Position numbers and translations under genes: made by a program
Origin: Candidatus Omnitrophota bacterium
Lineage (GTDB): Bacteria > Omnitrophota > Gorgyraeia > Gygaellales > Profunditerraquicolaceae
Assembly (NCBI GenBank): GCA_016867095.1
Contig: VGKK01000001.1
Location: 1 to 41,232, forward strand
Length of the DNA: 41,232 nt
Direction: 5' to 3'
Notes under the pieces: model-generated
What the model saw: the letters and a program-made list of their open reading frames with translations, nothing else
What the model was told of the DNA's origin: nothing
Database searches by the model: none
Shown here: piece by piece, positions 7,142 to 15,873 of the stretch
Position numbering within the stretch: the stretch's first letter is position 1
How the letters are laid out: every line of letters begins with the position of its first letter

Positions 7142-7939
7142 TTAACTGTGGTTTATTTCCAATATTAAATGCAAAAACTTAGTTACTTCCTTTGTATCCT
7201 TTAAATAGTAGTCCGCGCTGGAACTGCGCGATTCCCCCACAAATATTGTCAGCCCTTTCCTTTTTAAAGCCTTAAAGGCATTTTCATCGGTTACATCATC
7301 TCCAATATAAACCGGAAAAACTTCCTTTCCCCCTATAGCAAATTGTTCTCTTGCCATAAGCCACAAAACAACTTTCCCCTTATCCCATTGCACAGGAGAC
7401 TTTACCTCATAAACTTTTTTTCCGGCATCAACATTTATTTCATTGCGTGAAATATAGGGATTGATTATTTCATTAAAAATGCTTAAAAAATCTTGGGTGT
7501 CTTTTTCGGCTACCAAGCGGTAATGAACGCTAATAGTCAATTCTTTATCTTCAACGATAGCGCCCTTGATGCCTGATAATCTTTTCGCAAGGTCCTCAGC
7601 AATATGCCGGATAACACCTTTTAGCTTCGGAGATACTTGGCTTTCAAACTTAATATTCGGACCCTCAATTTCTAAGCCATGGTTGCCAGCGTAAATAACA
7701 TCCTTTATCGCAACGGCTTTCTTTATATCTTCCAGTGATCTCCCACTGATGATGGCCACTTTACAGCAAGAGCTTTCGGATAGTTTCTGCAATAATTCTT
7801 TGGCTTCAGAAGGAATAATTGCTTTTTGGGGAGTTTCCGCAATTGGTGTCAACGTACCGTCGTAATCCAAGAGAAGTAAAACAAATTTATCACAGAGCAA
7901 TTTTTCTATCTCGTTAACTCGAGCAAATAAATAATACAT
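7142..7939 (-). CDS. otsB: Trehalose-6-phosphate phosphatase (OtsB)
   Basis: 265 aa HAD-superfamily phosphatase. Motif I is LLLDYDGTLTP with nucleophile Asp25 and Asp27. Motif II is IISGRSLEDIK, the cap region carries AGNHGLEIEGP, and motif IV is YIGDDVTDENAF with the Mg-binding acids. It removes phosphate from trehalose-6-phosphate produced by the OtsA domain encoded immediately upstream (4-base gap). The cytoplasmic location is inferred from the lack of a signal peptide. Confidence 0.95.
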   Translation of the reverse strand: MYYLFARVNEIEKLLCDKFVLLLLDYDGTLTPIAETPQKAIIPSEAKELLQKLSESSCCKVAIISGRSLEDIKKAVAIKDVIYAGNHGLEIEGPNIKFESQVSPKLKGVIRHIAEDLAKRLSGIKGAIVEDKELTISVHYRLVAEKDTQDFLSIFNEIINPYISRNEINVDAGKKVYEVKSPVQWDKGKVVLWLMAREQFAIGGKEVFPVYIGDDVTDENAFKALKRKGLTIFVGESRSSSADYYLKDTKEVTKFLHLILEINHS

Positions 7940-7943
7940 AGCT

Positions 7944-10181
7944 TCAAGACTTTTTTAACGCTGTTAATTCTGTAATAATATTGCCTGCCCAGCGGTATAC
8001 ATTATTCTCGGTGATGATCCTACGCATATTTTCCATGCGCTTCTTCTTTTCATCTATCGGCATTTCTAAAGTAAGTTTTATGGCCTGCGTAAATTCCTCA
8101 ATTGCATAAGGGTTAAATTGAACCGCATCGGTTAATTCTCTGGCTGCGCCTGTAAACTGGCTTAAGATAAGCGCCCCGGCTAAATCTCTCTTGGATGCTA
8201 CATATTCCTTTGCAACGAGATTCATCCCGTCGTGTAAGGAGCTGACTATGCAAAAATCCGCCATTTTGTAGAAAGGTTTGATCTCTTCTGCGGAGAAATG
8301 CTTTTTAAGGTAAATAATCGGCTTCCATGCTCCATCCATATGCTTCCAGTTTTTCTTCTCCACCAACTCATCAATTTCTGACATAAGGTCATGGTAGCGT
8401 TTTATATGGATACGGCTAGGAGCGGCGAGCTGCATAAATACTACTTTTTTCTTATATTCTGGATATTTCTCAAAAAATCTGTCAATCGCAAGCACCCTTT
8501 CGATGATACCCTTGGTATAATCAATCCTGTCTACTCCGATGCCGATAATCTTATCCTCTAAGTCAAGCTCGCTCTTAATCGCCTCTATCTGTTTTGTTAA
8601 ATCCTTTTCCATAATATTGCCAGTCATATACCCGTTGACGCTGATCGGAAAAGCTCTTATAAAAGTTTCTTTATCAAGGCGTACGACACTGAATTTCTCA
8701 GTGTCCACTCTTGACTCAAGAAGCCTATTCGCCGTATCCAAGAAATTATTGCAATGGCTTTGCACATGAAAACCTATCAAATCGCAGCCAAGCATACCAT
8801 CTAAGATCTCTTTTCGATAAGGACATATTAAGAACGATTCAGGCGTAGGCCAGGGGATATGCCAGAATAAAGCGATGGTAGCGTCAGGCCGTTTTTCCTT
8901 AATTATTCTGCCTAATAATGTAAAATGATAATCCTGAATAAATACAAAAGGATTCTTTGCAGGCAACTCCGCTAACACGCCATCAGCAAATTTCTGGTTT
9001 ACCTTTTTATAGATTTCCCAATCCGCTTCTCTAAAAATAGGCCGGGTGTGCGTATTGTGGCAAAGTGGCCACAAGCCCTCATTAGCAAAGCCATAATAAT
9101 AGCCGTCCTCCTCTTCTTTGCTAAGCCATATTCTTTTAAGGATATAGCGGTTGTCTTCCGGAGGGACTCCGAGCTTATCCTTTGAGTTAACAAATTTTCT
9201 ATCGGCATTGCCTGCGCCATGAGCAATCCACGTTCCTCCGCAGGCGCATAGAATGGGGTGCAGGGCTGTAACAACTCCACTTGCCGGTGTTATGCATCTA
9301 GCGGCGCCTGTCGTCTCGTCTATAACATGCATATATGGCTCTCTATTTGAGACCACAAATAACGCATTTTCGCCAAGCTTGGCATGGACTACATCCCTTA
9401 GCTTAATCTCTGTCCAGGTTTCTTCTTTTTCTAAACGCACTTGAGCTTCATCGGAAATCGTCCTTCGCTTAACCCTAAGGCTCAATGCCACCTGCTCAAC
9501 CTCGCTGGCAAGCTTGCCTAATTCGCCTTTTTCTTTAACAGGGTGTGCCTCATCAGTCTCGCCTTTTTGGAAATGCTGAAACCATTCTGTCAGTCGCTGG
9601 ACAGGAAGAGCGAAAATCTGCTTGTGGAGAAAAACTGCTATAATAAAAATTATTATTACCAGAATTATAAGCGTCGCGCTAATTCTCTTCCATATCTCCG
9701 TTAACCGGGTTAACACATAAGAAGTATCGTAAATAACTTCAACTAGGCCCAACACTTGCCCTTCGTCATCTGTAACCGGAAGAATGTAGCTATAAACCGT
9801 ATGGTCTTTAAATTTCTCCAGTTCGCCTCTGGGATTTTTGCTTGATAAAATGTCGTTTAAATATGGCTTGTCTTTTTCTTTCCAATCATTAAAGCGCTTG
9901 GTAATAGCGATAATATTTCCATCCTTGTCATATAAAACGCACCCCTGCAGTCTTTCCCGCGCCTCAAATTTTTCGACAAGGTAATTGGCGTTCCGCATGT
10001 CTTTCGAGACAAAAACTCCCCTGGTAGATAATTCCATAGCCTCTGCGACATGTTTAGATTTACGTTTTAAATCATCAATGAGCTTATCTTCTTCGAAGCG
10101 GACTTGAAAATAACCAAAAAGGGTAAAAGCTCCCGCAACGACTATCAAAATTGGTAAAATAAATAGAAAAATTCTTCTCAT
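7944..10181 (-). CDS. otsA: Membrane sensor-HAMP fused to trehalose-6-phosphate synthase (OtsA)
   Basis: 745 aa, far longer than the roughly 470-aa E. coli OtsA. Residues 5-25 form a membrane helix. Residues 26-165 form an extracytoplasmic domain of single-Cache type (YDKDGNIIAITKRF, YSYILPVTDDEGQVLGLVEV). A second membrane helix spans about 168-187 (ATLIILVIIIFIIAVFLHK), followed by a HAMP-like segment to about 240 and a GT20 domain from about 270 (LFVVSNREPYMH, FIQDYHFTLLGR, LFWHIPWPTPE, GVDRIDYTKGI, LHDGMNLVAKEY). All key GT20 motifs are present, so the enzyme should make trehalose-6-phosphate from NDP-glucose and glucose-6-phosphate. The architecture implies that an external signal tunes synthesis. 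First gene of the cluster, with AAGG before the ATG. Confidence 0.92.
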   Translation of the reverse strand: MRRIFLFILPILIVVAGAFTLFGYFQVRFEEDKLIDDLKRKSKHVAEAMELSTRGVFVSKDMRNANYLVEKFEARERLQGCVLYDKDGNIIAITKRFNDWKEKDKPYLNDILSSKNPRGELEKFKDHTVYSYILPVTDDEGQVLGLVEVIYDTSYVLTRLTEIWKRISATLIILVIIIFIIAVFLHKQIFALPVQRLTEWFQHFQKGETDEAHPVKEKGELGKLASEVEQVALSLRVKRRTISDEAQVRLEKEETWTEIKLRDVVHAKLGENALFVVSNREPYMHVIDETTGAARCITPASGVVTALHPILCACGGTWIAHGAGNADRKFVNSKDKLGVPPEDNRYILKRIWLSKEEEDGYYYGFANEGLWPLCHNTHTRPIFREADWEIYKKVNQKFADGVLAELPAKNPFVFIQDYHFTLLGRIIKEKRPDATIALFWHIPWPTPESFLICPYRKEILDGMLGCDLIGFHVQSHCNNFLDTANRLLESRVDTEKFSVVRLDKETFIRAFPISVNGYMTGNIMEKDLTKQIEAIKSELDLEDKIIGIGVDRIDYTKGIIERVLAIDRFFEKYPEYKKKVVFMQLAAPSRIHIKRYHDLMSEIDELVEKKNWKHMDGAWKPIIYLKKHFSAEEIKPFYKMADFCIVSSLHDGMNLVAKEYVASKRDLAGALILSQFTGAARELTDAVQFNPYAIEEFTQAIKLTLEMPIDEKKKRMENMRRIITENNVYRWAGNIITELTALKKS

Positions 10182-10208
10182 TTTTGAGCCTTGCTAAAAA
10201 TAATCAAT

Positions 10209-10361
10209 ATGCTGTCTCCGGGCTTCGTCGAAAACATGAGGATATGCGACGACCAGGAAAAGCTGAAAATCTTCACCGGCCGACGGCTCCTGCAGATTTC
10301 CCGCCTTAGAACCGAGCGAGAACGCCGAAACGAGATCGAACGGCTGTTGCCAAAGACCTAA
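10209..10361 (+). pseudogene. Truncated remnant of the small HTH protein
   Basis: An open stretch of 50 codons whose product matches the last 49 residues of the plus-strand gene at 4787-5170 at about 32 of 49 positions, sharing FTGRRLLQISRLRT/FNGRRLLRISRLKT and ERRNEIERL. The N-terminal HTH portion is missing, because the match begins right after the divergent otsA start. It has the same orientation as the full copy, so the two form a direct repeat around the trehalose cluster. Confidence 0.75.
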
Positions 10362-10599
10362 CTTCCGCCCCTTTGGCGCCCCTTAACCCCGATTGTCAAC
10401 CACTTGCCCCAATAGTCAAATAACCTTATGTTCATACTACGCGAACGATTAGTTCACGATTTATGAACGCCTAATCGCCAACCAATCGCCACAATCGCCA
10501 AGTAACGACGCGTTTGGCGCGTTTATGGCGCCTTTGTGTCCGAAATGTCCGATATATGTCCGTTATAGCAAATCCCGCATTAATCGCGCAAATCACGCA
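10362..10599. other. Non-coding stretch between remnant and broken regulator
   Basis: About 240 bases without a gene. It is rich in short repeated words such as AATCGCCA (four occurrences near 10471-10500) and GTCCGAAATGTCC/GTCCGATATATGTCC. No promoter, tRNA or hairpin of note was recognised. It may be decayed coding sequence. Confidence 0.4.
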
Positions 10600-11957
10600 C
10601 TAACCGGACACTTCCCAATGCCCGCCCTTATCAGGACCAATGCGTTTAATGACGTCTTTATTTTTTAACGCATCTAAATGCTTACGGACAGCTGACTCAT
10701 TTATTTTTAATCGATCTGCAAGCTCCTTCCTAGATATCGATGGATTCTGTCTAATTAAATCCAAGACGACTGCTTGCCTGGCAGTGATTTTCTGGCCACC
10801 TTTTCTGGCCACCTTTTCTGGCCACCTTCCTCTAATCCTTTTCCTTCTTCCCATCTTGGCCGATAAAAAACCACTTCAAAACCAGTTTTGAGCCGTTTGA
10901 ACTCAACTTTAACTCCGGCAGCAACACATTCATCGTGAATACGCTTGATGCCGCTGCCCCAGCGTTCGATGTCTTTGGATTTATACATTGTTTCAGCAAT
11001 TAAAGAATTGCGTAAAATTGATTTCTCGTGTCCGGTAAAGAAATCCTCCGGATTAACTTCCTTAGGAAAAAGTCCGGGATTGTAGATTTCGATACGATCT
11101 TTAAAGATAGCCACTTCGTTACCTTTGGGGTTCTCGAAATCCCGATGGCAGAGTGAATTTCCGATTGCTTCCGAAATCGCCCGCACAGGGATTTATGGAA
11201 TTTCTTTTCGGCGGCTTTCGCTTAAATCTGCGCGCCATCTTATATTTCCATTAACATAGACCTCTGTCTGCTGGCGCAAGCTAAAGAGATTTCCCTTAAA
11301 CGATTTGATATCCAGAAACGTCAGTTTGTCTGTCCCGGCAAATATCGCAGCCTGAACTTCCAGGGGATTGTCATCGCAAAACAAAACTTCTGCTGCGCGT
11401 AATAGATGATTGCCTTCCAAAAGGTGCAGTTTATGCAATGTCGTCTTTACGTCAATAAACTCAAAATCCACGCGTTTGGTCGTCTTTGCCTTACGCATAA
11501 ATTCCTTAACCGCTTCTTCGTTGACATCGGCAAGGGTCTTTTCGGATACTCCTTTATCCCAGAGGAACTTCCCCTTCTCCAATATCCGCTCTTCAAGCTT
11601 CTGCGGACTCATAGCTTTATCCGATTCTCCGACGCGTATATACGCCCGGCCATAGGCAAAGTAAGGGCCGTTATTTCCCTTGGCCTCTACAACAATACAA
11701 TCTTTCCCATCAATTTTACGCGCCTCTACTTTCGGATAAATCTTTGGCTCCGTATTATCCACCACCGCCTGGGTCACATCCTTTATCGTCATTCGCCCGA
11801 TAGTCACCCCCAAAACCTTGCCACTACGGTCATCAATGCCAAAATATACCTCTCCATGACCATGCTTATTAAGCATGGCGGCAATGGAGATCACCGCTTC
11901 TTTAAGCTCTGCGGTAGATTTCTTAAACTCAACAGTTTCGGATTCTTTATGAACCAT
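10600..11957 (-). pseudogene. AlbA_2 (Schlafen-like) ATP-binding/HTH regulator, broken twice
   Basis: The three open segments together make one protein of the RNA-/DNA-binding AlbA_2 family (formerly 'divergent AAA-4'). The N-terminal AlbA_2 domain reads ETVEFKKS, GEVYFGIDD and YIRVGESD. The middle is an ATPase-like region, AISEAIGNSLCHRDF and WGSGIKRI, and a C-terminal winged helix carries ISRKELADRLKINESAVRKHLDALK. An in-frame TAA at 11193-11195 interrupts KEIP*IPVRAI where relatives usually have Glu, so it looks like GAA changed to TAA. The second break is a frame shift across three 13-bp repeats at 10788-10826. The start at 11957 has AGGAG five bases upstream. The insertion element at 12021 lies just upstream. 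Confidence 0.85.
10788..10826 (-). repeat. Three perfect 13-bp tandem repeats in the regulator linker
   Basis: Three exact copies of GGTGGCCAGAAAA on the minus strand. Read in successive frames they give GGQK, RWPEK and VARK. Since 13 is one more than a multiple of three, each added or lost copy shifts the frame; the winged-helix frame is in register with the ATPase only when the copy number is 1, 4, 7 and so on. With three copies the C-terminal domain is out of frame. Confidence 0.95.
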
Positions 11958-12020
11958 CAAATCTCCTATTATTGTTTATTTCCGTCACTTTCAGCTAACC
12001 TGTATTGCTTTCTCGAGTCA

Positions 12021-13136
12021 ATGCAAATTTTAGTTGAGATTGAGAATTCCCTCCGCATTAGCTCACCCGCAATTTTCAGGGGTAGTAATATGTATACCCG
12101 CCCCGAGATCGTTGCTTGTAGTGCTTCCTAATGCCTGAATTTTCTGGCGTTTTGTTATTTCCTGCTGAAGTTGCGCACGTAGAAGTTTTAGATATCTATA
12201 TCCCCGCATTTTCTGTAAGCGCGGCTCAAGCGCCAAGAGTCCGCTAGCAGCCCAACGCTGAATGTGTGAGCCGCCTCGCCATCTATCCACCTTGTCGGTG
12301 TATTGGCCTAACTGCGCCATCACTGATTCAATACAATTTGTAGTAGATAGGCCCTTGCCTAATTCGGCATATACCCCAAGCCTATGAAGAGATAGTGTTT
12401 CTTCCAGGCCTTCTTTAAGGCTTGCCTCTGCAGAGGGATTGATATTATGCAATTCGGCAGAGAGCTTTTCAAGCGCCCGCAGCGCTGCTTCGTATTTGGC
12501 CTGCCGCAAGGCAGCGCGCAACTTTGCGCGCCAGACCATCTGTAGCCCTTTAGGCAGGTAGCTGACTACATTCTCGATCTTGTGATAATGGCAGCGGTGA
12601 ATGAATCCGCAGAGAGGAAAAACTTCTTCTGACTCCCGGTATTTGTGGGTGCTTAAGCCGTTGAGTAATTTCTTAAAGACCTGCTCATCGCTTTGATAGG
12701 GCTCCTGGAACCTCTGGTAATGCTCCAGCGGAACCTCAATGTTACGCAATTTATTCCTGACCCGCGGCACCATTATGGGGACTTTTTGATCCTTCAGGTA
12801 CACCGAACCGCCTTGTGAACCCCAACGCACATTTTCTTTACCGTGCTGGCGTTTTTCTCCTGCAAGCGCAAGGACCTCTGCCTGTAATTTTTCGTTTACC
12901 GCCTTGAGCCCTTCGGGTATAAGCGCTTGAATTAACGCAACCCTTACGTCAATATCTTGAATCTCTCCTAGCTCCAGCATCTGCTTTAACGCTTGCCTGC
13001 GTTCCCTAACTTTTACCTTCCATTTCCGCCGCTTTCTTGGTATACTCTCCATAGGCCCTCCTTCCTTTAGTAAAATGGTTCTTCCAATATACCCATTTTA
13101 CGGAGGGCCTCCTTAAATCTCAACTAATTTTAGCAT
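12021..13136 (-). mobile_element. IS256-family insertion sequence, internally deleted
   Basis: 1116 bp. The ends at 12021-12041 and 13116-13136 are inverted repeats identical at 18 of 21 positions, sharing TTAGTTGAGATT. Similarity extends inward to a shared CCCTCCG (12049-12055 and its complement near 13101-13107). The element holds one transposase gene on the minus strand, itself lacking about 100 central residues. No convincing 8-9 bp target duplication is visible in the flanks. Full-length relatives are about 1.4 kb, so this copy should not move without help. Confidence 0.85.
12063..13052 (-). pseudogene. IS256-family (mutator-type) transposase with in-frame deletion of its catalytic middle
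   Basis: 329 aa against roughly 430 in this subfamily. The N-terminal half (KVREERQ-like coiled start, YLKDQKVPIMVPRVR, LLNGLSTHKYRESE) jumps directly to EVFPLCGFIHRCHYHKIENVVSYLP. The segment that normally carries the first two catalytic aspartates (LFIDGK- and VIDGSKG-like motifs) is absent. The C-terminal part, with TTNCIESVMAQ (the DDE glutamate) and RWRGGSHIQRW, is intact. The reading frame is preserved across the junction. The product could still bind element ends but should not catalyse transposition. Its start is set by the mutator-type N-terminus and lies 84 bases inside the right inverted repeat. Confidence 0.88.
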
Positions 13137-13164
13137 AGCTTCGGAAATATCATTTTTCAGAAGT

Positions 13165-14883
13165 TTAAAGTATTGAATTAAGCAATATCCCAACCCCTAA
13201 TGCGACTACTAACATAATGATGGTGCTTCTAAGCGTATCCTTTATCCCGATTTCTCTTATTAAAACCATATAAGTAGCAATGCAGGGAAAATAAAGCGAT
13301 AATATTGTAGAGCCGATTACGAGTTGTTTTGTAGTTAGATTAAGGGGCCCGAGCATACCCACAGCAACATCCTTTCTTAAAAAACCGACTATCAAAGCAG
13401 AAATGGCTTCTTTAGGAAGCCCCCAAAGGTTAGTTAAAACCGGAGCGAAGATATAAGCAAAAAAATCTATAATCTTTAAAGTATAAAGTATATTCACAAA
13501 AAGCACACCCAAAAGCACTAAAGGTAAGGCCTCCTTTAAAAAACCCGATAAACGCATCCAGAGTTTTTTCGTTACAGCAGTAACCTGCGGGATCCTATAG
13601 GGAGGAATTTCCACTAAAATCTCCGGGCTTGTGCCTTTTAAAAATCTGTTTAAAACTAAACCCTTAATTATTAAAAGGAGAAAAAGAATCAAAAATATGA
13701 GTACTACATATTTTCCGCCCCTTTGCCCTACCAAGCCTACAATCATCGCGATTTGCGCCATGCAGGGGACGCCTATTGCCAACAAAGTAGCCGCAATAAA
13801 TTTCTCGCGCCGTTCTTCTAAAATGCGGGTAGCTAAGACACCTGGAACCTTACAGCCTAATCCCAAAATAAAAGGAATTATCGCGTAACCATGAAGGCCC
13901 AGGTGATGCATAAAATTATCCATTAGCACTGCCAAGCGCGGCAAATACCCAAAATCCTCTAAAAGCCCTAATATTAAATAAAAACTAAGTATGTAAGGCA
14001 GCACCATAGCAATAGGAACATAAAGCCCAGTGGTTAAAAGCCCAAACGACTGGCTAAAATCTATTTTACCTTCTATAAGATTGCCGATGAGGATATGGTG
14101 CAAAAAACTCCCCTCGCCTAAAAGCGTGCTTAGCTTCATTAACAAAGGCAGCCATAATTTTGTAAACAGAGGCTCAAATATATGGCCTATTAGACCCTCG
14201 CCAATAAAACGAACTACCCAAAAAGCACAGTAGATAATTCCAAGAGCAATAGGCAGCCCTGTAAGCGGCTTAATACTTAAATCTTCCAATATTTCTAATA
14301 GCGTATGGTGGCGGTGAGTTAATTTTTGGACTTCTTCTACAATCTTGCCTATTTTTTCCCATTTTTGGGCATCGGAAGATACAGGCAAACTCCTCGCCTT
14401 TGCTTGCGGTAAACGCTCAATCAATTCCTTAATCCCCTCTCCGCTTAGACCGCAAGTAGGGACTACCGGCACTCCTAATTGCTCCTCTAATTTCTTAACG
14501 TCGATAGAGATTCCTCGGTGTTTGGTATCATCCCACATATTCAAAGCCACGATCACCGGGATATCGTCTTCCAGCAATTGCAGGGTAAGATGCAGGTTCC
14601 TCTCTAAATTTGTGGCATCAACAATATTAATTGCGACGCCGCCCTCTTTTACCATCCGACAAGCTACGTCTTCAGCTTTACATGTCGGCTCTAAAGTATA
14701 GGTTCCCGGCACGTCTACGATCAGCGCTGTCTCCTCACCAAGTTTCAGCTTGCCTTGCGTAAACTCTACAGTTGTTCCGGGATAATTAGAGATTATGACC
14801 TTTGCTCCGGTAAGCCTCGAGAATATTGCGCTTTTGCCGACATTGGGGTTCCCCACTAATAAAATCTTTTCTATATTATTCAT
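13165..14883 (-). CDS. feoB: Ferrous iron transporter FeoB (compact form)
   Basis: 572 aa, shorter than E. coli FeoB (773). The N-terminal G domain has GNPNVGKS (11-18), the switch NYPGTTVEF, DVPGTY, and NMWDD as the NxxD guanine motif. The membrane part has two Gate-type segments: the first contains ILGLLEDFGYLPR and GLGCKVPGVLATR with the conserved Cys, the second SALIVGFLRKDVAVG and FPCIATYMVL. It imports Fe(II) across the inner membrane. The ATG overlaps the feoA stop by four bases. The missing length lies mostly in the G-protein/helical linker and the C-terminus. Last gene of the Fur-controlled operon. Confidence 0.95.
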   Translation of the reverse strand: MNNIEKILLVGNPNVGKSAIFSRLTGAKVIISNYPGTTVEFTQGKLKLGEETALIVDVPGTYTLEPTCKAEDVACRMVKEGGVAINIVDATNLERNLHLTLQLLEDDIPVIVALNMWDDTKHRGISIDVKKLEEQLGVPVVPTCGLSGEGIKELIERLPQAKARSLPVSSDAQKWEKIGKIVEEVQKLTHRHHTLLEILEDLSIKPLTGLPIALGIIYCAFWVVRFIGEGLIGHIFEPLFTKLWLPLLMKLSTLLGEGSFLHHILIGNLIEGKIDFSQSFGLLTTGLYVPIAMVLPYILSFYLILGLLEDFGYLPRLAVLMDNFMHHLGLHGYAIIPFILGLGCKVPGVLATRILEERREKFIAATLLAIGVPCMAQIAMIVGLVGQRGGKYVVLIFLILFLLLIIKGLVLNRFLKGTSPEILVEIPPYRIPQVTAVTKKLWMRLSGFLKEALPLVLLGVLFVNILYTLKIIDFFAYIFAPVLTNLWGLPKEAISALIVGFLRKDVAVGMLGPLNLTTKQLVIGSTILSLYFPCIATYMVLIREIGIKDTLRSTIIMLVVALGVGILLNSIL

Positions 14884-15113
14884 CTTGCCACTTCCACTAA
14901 GATTCTTTTAGCCATGCCAAAACCGACAGCAATCTGTATATTATCCACTTCTATTGTCTGCGGACCGCGCCGGAAATGCGAGCTTACTTTAGTTATCTTC
15001 TTTTCCGGCCTCACTCCCATACTTTGTAATTTTCTTACAAAGCCCTGGCCGCCCTGAATCTCTCTTACTATTCCGGCTTCTCCCGGCTGCATTTGAGTTA
15101 AATTTATAATCAT
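14880..15113 (-). CDS. feoA: FeoA, SH3-like partner of FeoB
   Basis: 77 aa, the usual size. Family features are the opening LTQMQPGEAGIV, the glycine-rich centre GGQGFVRKLQSMGVRP, and the terminal IAVGFGMAKRILVEV. FeoA is a small cytoplasmic protein needed for FeoB-dependent iron uptake. It overlaps feoB by ATGA and starts 16 bases after the ZIP transporter gene. Confidence 0.94.
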   Translation of the reverse strand: MIINLTQMQPGEAGIVREIQGGQGFVRKLQSMGVRPEKKITKVSSHFRRGPQTIEVDNIQIAVGFGMAKRILVEVAR

Positions 15114-15129
15114 GTCTAACCCTCTATCC

Positions 15130-15873
15130 TTAATGAGGCTGAGCTATTTTTAGCCAAAGCATAAGTCCTACACCTAATAAAAAGATTAAGAACGATACGC
15201 TCGCCTTTCTTAAATCCGGCTGTTTATGCAACTCTGGTATTAAGTCGCAGGCAGCAATATAAATAAAGCCTCCCGCTGCTATAGGAAGGAGCGCGCTTGA
15301 AAAACCGCCTACTCGATGAGCAAAATAATAGCCCACAATGGTTCCTAAGATTGCGGTAGCCGCAGAGAGGAAATTAAAAAATAATGCCGTTGATCTGCTA
15401 AACCCGCCGTAGAGCAATACGCCAAAATCTCCTAATTCCTGGGGTATCTCGTGCATAATAATTGCGAAGGTAGTTACAATACCAATGTTAATATCCACCA
15501 CAAAACTAGTGCCTATAATTAGGCCATCGATAAAATTATGTATACCGTCTCCTATAAGATTTAAATAAGTAAAGGCGTGGATTTCACACTTCCCTTCATG
15601 GCAATGCCGCCAGTAAAGGTATTTCTCAAGAATAAAGAAGATGATAAACCCCAAAAGCACCAAGATAAACGGTTTCAAGTAATCATGAGAGTATTCCAAA
15701 GATTCGGGTAAAAGATGCAAGAATGCCCCTCCTAGTAGTCCGCCAGCACTAAAGCCAATAAGCAAAATGAGGATCCGGCTTAACAACTTTTCTTTTAAGA
15801 GAAGGCTAAATATGCCTATTAAAGAAATTAAGCTTACAGCTAAACTTGCGCCAAGCGCCCATAAGAAATTCAT
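15130..15873 (-). CDS. ZIP-family metal transporter
   Basis: 247 aa with about eight hydrophobic segments. Metal-site motifs are HNFIDG (His112, Asn113, Asp116) in helix IV and HEIPQELGD (His141, Glu142, Glu146) in helix V. A histidine/cysteine loop, YWRHCHEGKCEIH (about 88-100), lies between helices III and IV. It should import Zn(II) or Fe(II) through the inner membrane. The ATG overlaps the methyltransferase stop by four bases. Its place before feoAB suggests iron as a physiological substrate, though ZIP specificity cannot be read from sequence. Confidence 0.92.
   Translation of the reverse strand: MNFLWALGASLAVSLISLIGIFSLLLKEKLLSRILILLIGFSAGGLLGGAFLHLLPESLEYSHDYLKPFILVLLGFIIFFILEKYLYWRHCHEGKCEIHAFTYLNLIGDGIHNFIDGLIIGTSFVVDINIGIVTTFAIIMHEIPQELGDFGVLLYGGFSRSTALFFNFLSAATAILGTIVGYYFAHRVGGFSSALLPIAAGGFIYIAACDLIPELHKQPDLRKASVSFLIFLLGVGLMLWLKIAQPH

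Noticed and set aside
11406..12131. A 241-codon plus-strand frame
   Set aside because: It lies opposite the AlbA_2 coding region and runs into the insertion-sequence end; the composition reads as a reverse shadow.
12010..13148. A target-site duplication for the IS256-family element
   Set aside because: The flanks (TCGAGTCA and AGCTTCGG regions) do not match over 8-9 bp, so only the terminal inverted repeats are reported.
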